NCBI RefSeq assembly: GCF_020740795.1
Contig: NC_067287.1
Span: 17,003,501-17,067,500 of the forward strand
Direction: 5' to 3'
Length of the DNA: 64,000 nt
DNA from: Apus apus
Taxonomy: Eukaryota; Chordata; Aves; Apodiformes; Apodidae
Below are positions 36,001-45,210 of this stretch, piece after piece (the first letter of the stretch is position 1; every line of letters begins with the position of its first letter). Position numbers and translations under genes: made by a program. The notes below the pieces were generated by a model, which was not told the DNA's origin, did no database searches, and saw nothing but the letters and a program-made list of their open reading frames with translations.

Positions 36001-39000
36001 GTGTCCCAGGGATGGTGCAGGGACACACAGGCTGAGGGTGACATCTCAGCACGGGGTGGGGTGACCCACTGGCCTGGTCCCAACGGTGTAGAAAGGAGGC
36101 AGCCCGCAGCAGTGCTCCTGCTCACGACGGATTTTTGCCATGGTGGGAATGATGCCAGGACCGATGACAACTCTGGGATGTGGGGTCACGTGGGTGGTGA
36201 GGGCTGCAGTGCCTCGGGGGTTCCCTCCCCATGGGGATCGTCCTTTCCTAGGGCCAACGGGTGCCGGGGACAGAGGGTGCACCCTGAGAAGTGCAGAAGT
36301 GGGACCCTGCTGCCCTCTGCTGGACCCCGGCACCCCGCTACGCCGGCTCGCCGGATCTCGGCAGCCGCCGGGATCCGGGGTGCAGGGGTAGGGGAGTGCC
36401 GGGGTCTGGCAGGGTGGGAGGGAAGTGCTCTACCTCTCCTGGGCGTCAGAGATGCTGCCCGCTTCCTCTGCTCACCTCCCTCCGTGCCCATCCCTTTTCC
36501 TGAGGACAAACCCCGTTCCTGACCTGCTTGGCATCCTCCAGCGCCTGTCACCAAGCTGCCGGCTTGGATCCTGGACAGGTCCTTGGGATGGTCACAGAGT
36601 CACACCTTGCTCAGGAAGCAAGGCCGACAGCACGGATGGTGCTGGGAGTCACTACTGAGGCGAGCAGGAGCTCCTTTCTTTCTTCTTCATCCTTTCATGG
36701 CTGCCCTCCTCCCATGGAGCAGCAGGGATGCTGCCCTTCACGGGAGGCAGGGCTTGTCCCAAGGCTGTGGGCCCCCCCGAGGGTCTGCCCGCACCTTGGC
36801 AGGGCTGGTGCTGAAGACGGGTGCCTGGGATCGGTGGCAGCAGGAGATGAGAGGCTGCTGGGGAGCACAGTGCTGAGCTTTGAAGGCACCCTGACAGGCT
36901 GTCGGGCCCCGCCAGCCGTGCTGACAGCCTAGTGCACAGACACCACCCCTCCCTCTCTCCCCCAGTGCCACGCTCTGATCACAGCCTCGGAGTCACTTCA
37001 AAGCACCCGCCAGGCTCAGGTGGGCTCCCACGCACCCTCCCGCCCCACTGCTCTATTCCTCTTGCCCCACGGCCCCATTTCTCCTGCCCCACAGGGCCCA
37101 TATCTGCTGGGATCCCCAGCTCCAGGGTGAAAGATACAGGATACAGCATTGGGGACCAAGGTACACATATGATCCCAAAAAGTGCTGGTAGGAGGCAGTG
37201 GTCCCCCAGGCCTGGCACTGTTATGACTCAGTGGGGCAGGACCCCCAGCCTCAGAGCAGCTGTGACTGGAGTCTCTGGGATTTCAGGCAGGGATCCAAGG
37301 GAGGCTGCAGTGCCAGGACAAGAGACAATGGGGACCAGCTGGGGTACAGCATCCCCAGGGAGAGGGCTCACACAGCATGGCTGGGACAGGGTATCACCAT
37401 CCAGACACAGGTGCCCACCATGCACTGGGCACTGGGTGCTGTCAGGTCACCCTGCCTGGAGTAACGGAACATCTCCCCTCCATCCCAGCCTGGCTCAGGG
37501 AGGAATTTTCCATTCCTGAATGGAGGTTGGGGGAAGGCGTGTGTTTGCAGCAGCCCCCTTCTCTCCCTCCCCTCGCCCGTCACCATCTCGGAAAGGCGCC
37601 TGCCACATTCATCTCCAGAGAGGTGCAGAGCAAAAGCCTCCCAGAAGGAAGAGCTACCTGAAACGGACCAGGGACCCCGGGCAGCCTTAGGGGCAGCCTG
37701 CACCCCATTTTCCAGAGAAGCAACCCTGCTTGCAGCTATGCCGCTGTCCTTTGCCTGCTGCCAGGACAGGGAAGCCCTGGCAAAGGCTCAGGATGGTGAC
37801 GTTGCCCAGCTCGCCGTCGGCATCCTGCGAGCCACCAGGATCCCAGGGCTGCACTACATGTGCACCCGGCCACAGTCACGCCTGCGCTGCCTGCTCTGGA
37901 TCCTGGCCTTCCTGGCCTCTGTGGGGCTGCTGGCTACCAGTGCCACCGACCGCCTGCACCACCTGCTCTCGCGCCCCGTGCACACCCGGGCTCGCCTCAC
38001 CTGGGCCCCCCAGCTCCGCTTCCCAGCCGTCACCCTCTGCAACCCCAACCGGGCACGCTTCCTGCACCTCACCAAACCTGACCTCTACTCGGTGGGGCAG
38101 TGGCTGGGGCTGGCCCAGGAGAACCATTCGCTGGTGCCTGAGATGCTGGCTGTGCTGGGGGAGGACCAGCGCGCCTGGCTGACCCGTCTCGCCAACTACT
38201 CGCGCTTCTTGCCGCCCCGCCACTCTGAGCGCACCATGCAGAGCTTCTTCCACCGCCTGGGCCACCAGATCGAGGACATGCTGGTGGAGTGCCGCTTTCA
38301 GGGAGAGCGCTGTGGCCCCCAGCACTTCGCCTCTGTGAGTCCTCTCTTGGCAGGGGCAGGACAGCCCCATGGGTGCTGGGAGTGATGATCCATCTCCCCC
38401 CAGCAAGGGCAGAGGGGTGGCAGCATGAGGGGAGGGCTTGACGAGCCTTCCCAAGGACCATGCAAGACTGGTCCCCCCTTTAGCACCCCCATGGGATCTA
38501 AACCTGCTTGTGGAATGCCCTGACAGATCACTGCCTCCATCCTCACCTCCCGCCTTTCTCCATCCCCAGGTCTACACACGCTATGGTAAGTGCTACACTT
38601 TCAATGGGGACCGGAGGAACCCACGAGTGACTCGCCAGGGCGGCATGGGCAATGGGCTGGAGATCATGCTGGACATCCAGCAGGAAGAGTACCTGCCCAT
38701 CTGGAGAGAGACCAGTAAGTGGGACCATGGGGCAGACAGGGCATGGGCAAGGGGTGCTGGGAAGGAGGGCTGCTGGGCCAGCAGGGCACCCCAGGGGAGC
38801 TATGGGGAAAGCAGGGCACTGGAGAGGTGCTGGGCCCCGGGGTGCAGGTGCTGGGTGGGTGCAGACACGTAGCCACTCTGTCCTTCTCCTGCAGATGAGA
38901 CATCATTCGAAGCTGGCATCCGAGTCCAGATCCACAGCCAAGATGAACCACCCTACATCCATCAGCTGGGCTTCGGTGTCTCACCTGGTTTCCAGACCTT

Positions 39001-41741
39001 TGTGTCCTGCCAGGAGCAGAGGGTAAGAAAGGATGACCCTGGGGAGGTTGCCCCTGGGGAGGTGCCCACGGGCACCCAGCCCAAAGCAGCCCTGCAGCCA
39101 TGTCCCTCTCGCCCTGGCAGCTCACCTACCTGCCACAGCCATGGGGGAACTGTCGGGCCAGCGTGCAGGGGGAGCAGACACTGCCCGGCTATGACACCTA
39201 CAGCATCGCTGCCTGTCGCCTGCAGTGTGAGAAGGAGGCCGTGGTGCAGAGCTGCCACTGCCGCATGGTCCACATGCCAGGTGAGGGGCACATGTGACAG
39301 CGTGGGAGAACCCTGCTGCCCTGACACTCCTGCTAGGCCTGTCCTGACCCCCTACAGCTTGCACCCAAAGATCACTCCTGCCCCATCCCTCTGCACTCCT
39401 GGACTACCCCTACCCCATCCCTCTGCACCCAAGTGTCCCTCCCACTCCAGCCCTCTGCACTAATGAGTCCCCTTGCCCTGTCCTTCTGCACCCAGGAACC
39501 ACTCCATCCTGTCTGCATGCTGGGTGAGCCCCTGTCCTACTCTTCTTACAGACCCTTCCCTATCTGCCTTGTACTCAGGGGCCCTCCCCCATCCAACCTG
39601 CACCCAAGGGCCACCTATCCCCATCCCCTCCACACCCAGCATCCACCCCCACCCCACACTGCCTTTAAAAGAACGAGTTCAGGGTGGGGGGCAGAAGCAG
39701 ACCAAACTCCCACCCCCCCAACCAGATGCTTCTCTGCAGGAAATGAGTCCATCTGCTCCCCCAATGTGTACATTGAGTGTGCTGACCACACGCTGGGTAG
39801 GTGCAGCAGTGGGTGGGCAGCTGGGGGCCAGCAGGGTGCCCCCGGGAAAGGGGCTGGGTGGGTGCAGCCATGCTGATGGGTGTGTGCCCCCAGATGCAGC
39901 GGTGGAGGACAGTCAGGAGCGCTGCAGCTGCCCCACGCCGTGCAACCTGACACGCTATGGCAAAGAGATCTCCATGGTGCGCATCCCCAACAAGGGCTCG
40001 GCGCGCTACCTGGCCCGCAAGTACAACAAGAACGAGACCTACATTCGGTGAGCCATCAGTGCCAGGGTTTGCCAGAGAGGTGGGCAGAGGGCTGGGGACT
40101 TGTGGGAGCCTCACCCCTCTCCAGGCAGTGTGCAGGGGGCAGGTCCAGACACGTGCGGTCCCTGCAGCATCTTCTGCCCACGGGTGACTGTTGCTAGAGC
40201 ATCCCCTTGACCCATCTGTGTCCTCCAAGTCCTTCTGCTGACATCTTCCCACCTCATGGTCTCTCCCAAACTGATACATGCCCCTCCCATGTCCCCACTG
40301 CACCAGCCTGAATAAGTTACGAGGGCCCTGGGAGCACCTGGGAACTGGGGGACAGGGTTGTGAGGTTTGGGGGCAGTGGGGGTAGGAGGGTTGGTGACCA
40401 GCCCTCCTTGTCAAGCACTATGGTGTCCCCACAGAGAGAACTTCCTGGTGCTGGACATCTTCTTTGAGGCGCTCAACTATGAAGCCATTGAGCAGAAGAA
40501 AGCCTACGACCTTGCCGGGCTTCTCGGTGACTCTCCCCACCCTTCCCTGGGACCAAAAGTGGGGTCCCAGCCCAGAAGGGTATAGGGCTGGTTGGGGAGG
40601 GACCGCATGGGGCAGAAGCTGGCCACAGCCTGGCTAAGGGGTGGCATGCTGCTGGCTGTGCCATCCCTTGCCACTTCTGCCCCTGTGACCACACTGTCTT
40701 CCTTGTCTGGCAGCCCTGGCACTGCTTACAGCCCTGCTGGCCCACCCTGGGCACCCAGCGGGCTGCATAGCAGCTCCCTCCCAGTGACCATCTCTCCTTC
40801 TTTCTCCTTAGGGGACATAGGGGGACAAATGGGCCTGTTCATCGGTGCCAGCATCCTCACCATCCTGGAGATCCTGGACTATGTCTACGAGGTGCACTGA
40901 GCCCTCAGGGTTGTGGCTCCATGATGGGAGTGGGGCTATTGCTCACAGCGGAGGAGCAGCGTGGGGACCAGGATCCCCAGGGAAGGGGTGCTGTGTGTGG
41001 CCACCCCAGAGGCTTACTTGCAGCCCCTACATTGGGGAACTCTCAGCAGGAGACAATGGGAAGAGGATGGGTTCCCCTGCACCCCTCAGTGGCCGGGGGA
41101 CTGGGGAGGGTGGGCAGTGGGCAGAGGTCCTGTCCCCACGGCAAGCAGGGGAGTGGGAGGTAGGTCTGTGCAGACCAGGGTGTGCACACATGGGGTTCTG
41201 CCTGCATGTGGGTTCAGAGCTGACCTTCCATCTGCCCCCAGGTGATCCGGGACAGGGTGAGCAGGGTCCTGCGCCGCTCCAAACCACCCCTGAAGAAGCC
41301 CTCGGGCAGCATTGCCACACTGGGACTGGAGGAGCTCAAGGACCAGGTACTCCCATGGGGGAGGGATGCCCAGGGGGCTGCAAGGACAGGGCCTGGGCAG
41401 CATCCATCCCCCACCCAAGGAGGAAGGGACACCATCCCAAGAGTGGGGGACAGCACAGATCCACATTTGGCAGCCTCAGGTTGCAGAGCTGGGGCAGCCC
41501 CAGGGTGGCAGGGAGCTGGGTGCCCCAGAGGGGCTGCTGGGAACAGGCTGTGCTAGGGGTCGGAGAGAGGCAGCAGGGTGCATGGGGTCTGCATCCGTCC
41601 CACTGACTGCCATCCCCACAGAGCCCCTGCGAGACACTGGGCCGGCATGTGGAGGGTGCCTACAACGCAGGCATCCTGCCCAACCACCACCACCGCCACC
41701 ACTACCCTCACCAGGCTGTCTTCGAGGACTTCGCCTGCTAG
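14438..41741 (+). CDS. ASIC4: Acid-sensing ion channel 4 (ASIC4), two alternative first exons
   Basis: DEG/ENaC-family channel subunit with two membrane segments and a large cysteine-rich ectodomain, acting at the plasma membrane of neurons. In mammals ASIC4 gives no proton current alone and lowers surface ASIC1a/ASIC3. Exon 1a (14438-15013) or 1b (37738-38334) joins shared exons 38570-38714, 38895-39022, 39121-39280, 39740-39796, 39894-40047, 40435-40526, 40812-40891, 41242-41346 and 41622-41741. All introns are GT-AG and all phases fit. Predicted proteins are 538 residues (1a, close to the roughly 540 of human) and 545 (1b). The N-terminus [15 protein letters not shown] and the C-terminus VFEDFAC identify ASIC4 specifically. 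The selectivity filter GAS lies in [17 protein letters not shown] (TM2). The C-tail has a His-rich stretch, [11 protein letters not shown]. Transcription is convergent with CHPF. Confidence 0.97.
17590..17720. promoter_or_regulatory. AT-rich intronic candidate enhancer
   Basis: Contains ACAATAAATAACTC, TTTAAGTAAGAG, GTAAATGATC and CTATTTAACGTCAC (a CRE half-site) in a GC-rich intron. Composition-based call. Confidence 0.25.
18815..18880. promoter_or_regulatory. Short AT-rich intronic block
   Basis: Contains CTTAATAAATGTCAC and TATTTTTACACTGGG. The AATAAA could in principle act as an intronic polyadenylation signal for a short transcript, but nothing else supports that. Confidence 0.18.
19545..19650. 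promoter_or_regulatory. AT-rich intronic candidate enhancer
   Basis: Runs of homeodomain-type cores: TTTAATGCAATTCG, CATTTAATTTTACAC, TTAATCCACTGAG, GCTAATTTATAC and AAAATAAATG. This is the densest such cluster in the first half of the intron. Composition-based call. Confidence 0.28.
20650..20790. promoter_or_regulatory. AT-rich intronic candidate enhancer with CpG-retaining flanks
   Basis: Contains GAGATCGGATCAC, TTCATAATTATATTTAATG, CTTATCTGGGTAATTTAATATC, TTAATAAGCC and TCCGATACG. A mixture of AT cores and unmutated CpG is typical of conserved vertebrate elements and unlike the CpG-poor intron around it. Confidence 0.3.
22240..22530. promoter_or_regulatory. AT-rich intronic candidate enhancer with MEF2-type site
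   Basis: About 290 bases with retained CpGs (AGACGG, AAGACGAC, GCGTCGAG, CCGTCGAC). TTATTTATAG at 22339-22348 is a perfect reverse MEF2 consensus, and CTATATAAAG lies near 22296. Several AT runs follow (AAAAAAATTAACAAG, ACAATAATTGTC). This is the longest and most convincing regulatory-looking block in the intron. Confidence 0.35.
24923..26010 (-). repeat. CR1 LINE, 3' portion, inserted in reverse orientation
   Basis: On the plus strand it begins with the reverse complement of the CR1 3' end (two ATTCTATG octamers at 24926-24940) and the usual GGTTGGAAGGGACCT sequence. On the minus strand it encodes the C-terminal half of CR1 reverse transcriptase: VTSGVS/PQGS-like, VLFNIFIND, a FADD-type box near 25775, then [20 protein letters not shown] within an intact 67-codon stretch (25264-25467). 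The 5' part is missing, as is usual for CR1, and the frame is broken upstream of 25467. Moderately young copy. Confidence 0.9.
27220..27246. repeat. Poly(A) run, 27 bases
   Basis: Uninterrupted A27 following GAGCTCTG. I cannot identify a retrocopied gene upstream of it or a matching target-site duplication, so it is listed as a mononucleotide repeat. Confidence 0.9.
28080..28310. promoter_or_regulatory. Candidate enhancer with POU octamer and tandem SOX/TCF sites
   Basis: ATGCAAAT (28231-28238) is the exact POU octamer. Six bases later comes ATCAAAGATCAAAG (28244-28257), two adjacent matches to WWCAAAG-type SOX and TCF/LEF sites. The rest of the block retains CpGs (AGCGCCGCGG, CTCCGGCGTTAAG) and has TTTAATCAGCC, ACAAATCCATTAGCC and GCTATTAACG. 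Motif quality and spacing are better than chance expectation for intron sequence. Confidence 0.4.
30037..30061. repeat. (GT)n microsatellite
   Basis: Twelve uninterrupted GT units followed by GAGTGT, directly upstream of the intronic CpG-rich block. Confidence 0.95.
30080..30440 (+). promoter_or_regulatory. Intronic CpG-rich block with AT-rich flank; possible alternative promoter or enhancer
   Basis: About 220 bases of CpG-dense sequence inside ASIC4 intron 1, followed by a block with CCGTAATGAGATGG, GCGAGATAAGG, CAGATTAAACGC, GGGATTAAGC and CTGCCTTTTTATC. An ATG at 30217 opens a 35-codon frame ending at 30324 (begins [13 protein letters not shown]). It may be chance. The layout could be an intronic promoter, an enhancer, or a short unannotated exon. 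Confidence 0.3.
31885..32090 (+). repeat. Ancient CR1 LINE remnant (CR1-L-like), forward orientation
   Basis: The conceptual reading resembles the C-terminal end of old amniote CR1 ORF2: an A-x-YKYIKG-like start (TTTATAAATACATCAAGG), then TREGRELF, a TNG motif, and a W-x-PxGAVG-like end reduced to CCTCAGGAGCAGTGGGAG. Strongly diverged with a broken frame. Family assignment from memory. Confidence 0.55.
32091..33985 (+). other. ASIC4: ASIC4 intron 1, unclassified part
   Basis: GC-rich sequence without recognisable exon, repeat or regulatory block. Confidence 0.5.
33986..34460 (-). mobile_element. Candidate solo LTR of an endogenous retrovirus, reverse orientation
   Basis: About 475 bases of sharply AT-rich sequence in a GC-rich intron. 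On the minus strand it starts TGTTGTGAAG and ends CGGTACCA, has a TATA-like TATATAAG in the middle and a terminal AGTAAAGAATGCC...GAGTTCTC-type segment like the R/U5 part of avian LTRs. No internal retroviral sequence adjoins it, so it looks like a solo LTR. No convincing flanking duplication was seen, which fits an old insertion. Family (ERVL- or ERVK-like) not resolved. Confidence 0.5.
34461..34660. other. AT-rich sequence flanking the candidate LTR
   Basis: Contains TAAACAATAGTCTATTG, an inverted repeat, and long AT runs (TTATATTAAATAATTC, TATTAAAATTAATATG). It may be a second old insertion next to the LTR or part of the same element. Not classifiable by eye. Confidence 0.35.
34661..37737 (+). 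other. ASIC4: ASIC4 intron 1, 3' part, and upstream region of exon 1b
   Basis: No exon other than 1b recognisable. It contains an AT-containing block near 35840-35960 (AAAACTAATATAAAAGC, CACAATAAACC) and a CpG-retaining block at 36300-36400 with a CTCF-type site. Sequence immediately before exon 1b has no TATA box and no strong CpG island, so any exon 1b promoter must be of another type or lie further upstream. Confidence 0.5.
36307..36323 (-). promoter_or_regulatory. CTCF-type binding site
   Basis: Read on the minus strand, CCAGCAGAGGGCAGCAG matches the core CTCF consensus CCA(C/G)(C/T)AG(A/G)(G/T)GGC(A/G)(G/C) at every position. It lies 1.4 kb upstream of ASIC4 exon 1b, in a CpG-retaining block that follows CpG-poor intron. 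Confidence 0.55.
37738..38334 (+). CDS. ASIC4: ASIC4 alternative first exon 1b, ASIC2b-like
   Basis: Open from ATG to donor TCT|GTGAGT (phase 0), 199 codons. Contains TM1 (about 51-72, [14 protein letters not shown]) and the first third of a DEG/ENaC ectodomain: HTR-x4-W-x2-[37 protein letters not shown] and [10 protein letters not shown]. These are the landmarks of the ASIC2b first exon as I recall it (HTR, QLPFPAVTVCNNN, GHWLGL, FLPPRHFE, RLGHQLEDML, ELCGPHNFSS), so it is closer to ASIC2b than to ASIC4 exon 1a. It splices in frame to VYTRYGKC in exon 2, 235 bases downstream. The position of the HG motif reads IPGLHYMC, with Pro36 for His. NHS129 and NYS153 are possible glycosylation sites; C7-C8 could be acylated. 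Real exon very likely; its expression is not shown here. Confidence 0.87.
38570..41741 (+). CDS. ASIC4: ASIC4 shared exons 2-10: ectodomain core, TM2, C-tail
   Basis: Exon 2 (38570-38714) starts [14 protein letters not shown] and ends in LPIWRET. Exons 3-4 carry [34 protein letters not shown] and the cysteine-rich [10 protein letters not shown]. Exon 5 (57 bases) has NESICSPN and the conserved ECADHTL. Exon 6 has [17 protein letters not shown]. Exon 7 has [19 protein letters not shown]. Exon 8 carries TM2 with the GAS filter. Exons 9-10 form the cytosolic tail. Sequence is highly conserved with mammalian ASIC4, apart from the segment after the exon 5/6 junction ([11 protein letters not shown]). 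The exon 8 donor is GTGCAC, weaker than all the others. Confidence 0.96.
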
Positions 41742-43775
41742 GACAGCTCGGGACTGGGGGGGGAACAGCCCCCCTGCCACCCCCTTCTCCCACCATCTGC
41801 ATGGAGAGGGACCGCGGCAGGGGTGGGCCCCCACCTCCCCCAGCCCACCGCCGGGACCAGCCGTGCCGTTTGCCCCCGGTGATGCCGCTGGAGCTGCCTT
41901 GGCATTGACACCAGAGCAGCCCCCCAGCCCTTTTGCCTGTCCCCTCCGCTTGCCCCCAGCACACGGGCTCTGCCCTGTCTCAAGCACATGGCATGGAGGG
42001 GCACGGGCACACTGGGGAATTCTGGGGAGCAGTGGGGTGCAGGGCAGAGGGGCCCTGGAGATGCAGAACACGGAGGTCGTGAGCTGGGGTTCCTGTGAGC
42101 CCCTCCAAGCTACCCTCTGCTGACCCCTCCCGTATGGGGGTCTCTGCCCTGCATGATCCTCCCCAGGAGAGAGATATGCCTGGAACAGCTTCCCTGTGCT
42201 CCAGAGACCACCACACCCCACTTTCCTGCTACAGAGCAGGGCAGCATAGCAGGGCACCCCTCTGAGCAGAATGGCCCCCTGGCCAGCCCAGGGACACCCT
42301 ATGTGCAGCCACACCTGCATGGCACCACCCTGACCCCTGGAACCACCACCACTGTGACATACCCCCAAAAAAACATCTGCCCACCCTTCCCCAGCCTCAC
42401 GCAGTCTGCCAGGGCTGCAGCCACCCCCACTGCTGTTCCCAGCCAGACCCCTGCACTGTGATGATCCCCCCCAACTCCAGTGTTGGCCCCCAGTAGCCCC
42501 CAGTGATTGCAGCACTGCAACCCTTCTGCCTCCCCCCTCTCTTGGTCCCAGTCCACCATGCCCCCCCAGACCTCCCTGTCCTCTCCTTGCCCAGGTATTG
42601 CCCAAAGTGGCTCATCCCTTGGTGCAGCTCCTTGGCTCAGCCCAGGCAGTGCAGGGGGGTCCTGCCCTCACTCCCTTGCCTCTTGCCAAATTTTTGCACC
42701 ATGCACGTACCCCTTGCCACACTCCCATCCCTGGGGTGCCAAGCACCCGCTGTGCCTCCCCCAGACTGTACATGGTTAAGGAGGGTGTCCCATGCCCAGC
42801 ACCACCTGGACAGCCACAGCCCAACCCACTGGCTGAAGCCTCAGCCAGGACTGGCACCCACAGCCCTCCCGCCTGCCCCGAGATGGCAGGACCCATGGCA
42901 GGACCACAACAGGGCCCACAGCAGAATCCACAGCACTCCTCCTGTCCTGACAGACATTGCCTCCTCCCCCTCCACTGTAGCAGACACCAGCGCAGGGCAA
43001 ACTGCCCCAAAATATCTCAGGAGGGGGGGTGGCTGGCAAAGCCCCCCTCGACACACACACACAGGAGAGAGGGGGACCCTGGAGCAGGAATTTGAGACCT
43101 CTGGAGGAGGCTGGGATTGGGCCAGGCAACCCCTGATTCTGCTGATTTGGTGCCCATCCCCAGTGCCCGCAGACAGAACACGGCTGTGCTGGCCGTGGCA
43201 AAGCCATAGGTGCAGGAGGAGCCATCATCCTTACAGCCCCCAAGGCCCCATGCATCGGGGGCTCGTGATGTCTTTGGCAGCCCTGGCTCTGGGTACATAC
43301 AGCCCAACAGCCCCCCAAAATAAGCATCCACGTGGAAATGTGTTTCCCATTGGTGCAAGCACCTGGCAGCATGGCGTCCCATGTACCCCTGCACAAAGGG
43401 ACACAGAAAGCATCCCAGCAGGGCAGGCACAGTGCTGCTCCCTGAGGACCTCCTCCACAGCACCCCATGCCAGCGCTCCACAGGGTCCCCCTGCACCCAC
43501 CACCCAAGTGCAAGCTGCAGTGTCCCCACAGGGGTGACATGCATAAGCCCGGGGATGTGCCCTGGCCATGCCAGCCAGTCCTACATCAACGTTTCCTGTG
43601 GCAAGCAAGGGGGTGCAGGATGTAGCCCCCTCCCATCCAGCAGGAGCAGCAAGCCCTGAGCAGGGTGGGCACAGGCACCATGGTGGGAAGGCTACTGAAC
43701 GTGAGAGATGTGTGTCACTGTTTTATAAATGTACAAAAGCTCCCTAATAAAGAGGCACAAGACATGAGTGTGAAG
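41742..43775 (+). terminator. ASIC4: ASIC4 3' UTR and polyadenylation signal
   Basis: About 2 kb, C-rich, without conserved open frame. AATAAA at 43745-43750 is the first canonical signal after the stop and is preceded by an AT-rich TGTTTTATAAATGTAC. Long open stretches on both strands here are due to C/G richness. Confidence 0.75.
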
Positions 43776-44144
43776 AGCCAGCTGTGAGGGCCAGGGTGGG
43801 CACCTCTGCAGGGCTGGGGGGGCAGAGAAGTGGGAGAGCTGGTCCCACCCCAGAGGTGGTGGGACCTAGGGAGCACTCTGCAGCTCTGCACTATGCTGGG
43901 CAGGAGAGCCAGAATGCCTGGTCACCCGACTGAGCATCTCTGCATCGCTGCCTGCAGGTGGCCTTGCCCACTGCCCAGCAACTCCTGCCAGGGAGGTGCT
44001 GTGGTTGCAAGTGCTGTGGCCCCCAGATGTTCCTTCCCATGCTGCTCCCATCCAAGGGCCGCCAGGACACCTGGCCTCCCCGGGAATGGGGCCACTGCCA
44101 CATGGGGCTCACCAGGCTACAAAGCAACGTTAGCCCAGCCCAGC

Positions 44145-44260
44145 ACTGCTTGAATCGCCTTTAATGAGACACATGAAACAGCTGGGACATAATTAGAAAG
44201 GGATTCACTATAGTGAAACAGGCCCTTAATTTTAACGAGCGCAGCCCTCTGGACAAATGC
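44145..44260. promoter_or_regulatory. AT-rich candidate regulatory block downstream of ASIC4
   Basis: Contains GCCTTTAATGAGAC, ACATAATTAGAAAGG and CCCTTAATTTTAACGAGC, homeodomain-type cores within GC-rich DNA. Composition only. Confidence 0.28.
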
Positions 44261-45084
44261 CAGACACCAGAACCCAGCAGGACCGGCTGTGCTGGCAACA
44301 GTTCCTGTCACCGTGGAGGTGACAATCCCAGCAGACACAGCTCCTGCAGGATTTGGTGCCGGCCCCTGGGAGAAGGCACAAGGATGGAGCAGGCAGCAAG
44401 GGCTCCTTCTGCCTGTGGGACAGGCATCTCCTCAGGTACTTACAACTGTGCCTCTACTGCCACACATGGCAATTACTGCTGCTCCCAGGGAAAAGCTGCA
44501 TTTCAAAGAAAATAAACCATTGGGCTTGGGAGTGGAGAGGCTGGACGTGAGACCCAGAGTGCAACTGGACATGCCACCTCGCTGTTGTCACCTCGTCCCC
44601 ATCACCTCCTGCCCAGAGATGCTGGCAGTGACAGGTAACCTTTGGAGAAAGGAGTTACCCTCAGCCTCTCCTGATGACCTGAGCAAACCAAGCTTTCTGC
44701 TTTGCTCCTGGCTGTTTCTCCATAACCCCCTTGCTGGGAAAATGGACTGGTGGGGCCTGCTGGTGGGGCAGGCAGGGGACACACAGCCCTTGCTTTCCAG
44801 TGCTCGGTCCCTGGCAGCAGGCAAACAGGCAGAAAAAAACAAGGAGGACAATTAAAACCTAAATCCAAGCTGCCTGCATCCACCCCCAGCCCCAGAGCTT
44901 CAGGCTCCTGCAGTCTCCCTTGATGGGGCTGTATGTCCCTGGAAGGGGCATCCACAGAGATAGCTGGGTGGGCTGACATCCCTGTGCAGGGAAACCCCTG
45001 CAGGCAGGCACAGCCAGCCATAGCCTTGTCTGCACTTACAGCTAATGGCTGTTTCCCTCTTCATCAAAAGGCTCTGATTTCACA

Positions 45085-45210
45085 AAATGCTTTGGGTTGA
45101 AAGGGACCTTAAAGATCATCTAATTCCAACCCCCTTGCCTGGGCAGGGACACCTTCTACTAGATCAGGTTGCTCAAAGCCCCATCCAAAACCTTGTTTCC
45201 CCTGAGCTTG
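45085..45210 (-). repeat. CR1 LINE 3' fragment, reverse orientation
   Basis: Plus-strand GGGTTGAAAGGGACCTTAAAG, then ATCATCTAATTCCAACCCC and GATCAGGTTGCTCAAAGCCCC are the reverse complement of the CR1 3' UTR. The terminal octamers are degraded. Confidence 0.85.

Noticed and set aside
41553-42605. 350-codon frame antisense to the ASIC4 last exon and 3' UTR
   Set aside because: Low-complexity Gly/Arg sequence produced by C-rich UTR; no splice sites or domain.
42503-43537. 344-codon frame within the ASIC4 3' UTR
   Set aside because: Pro/His-rich chance frame after the conserved ASIC4 stop and before its AATAAA.
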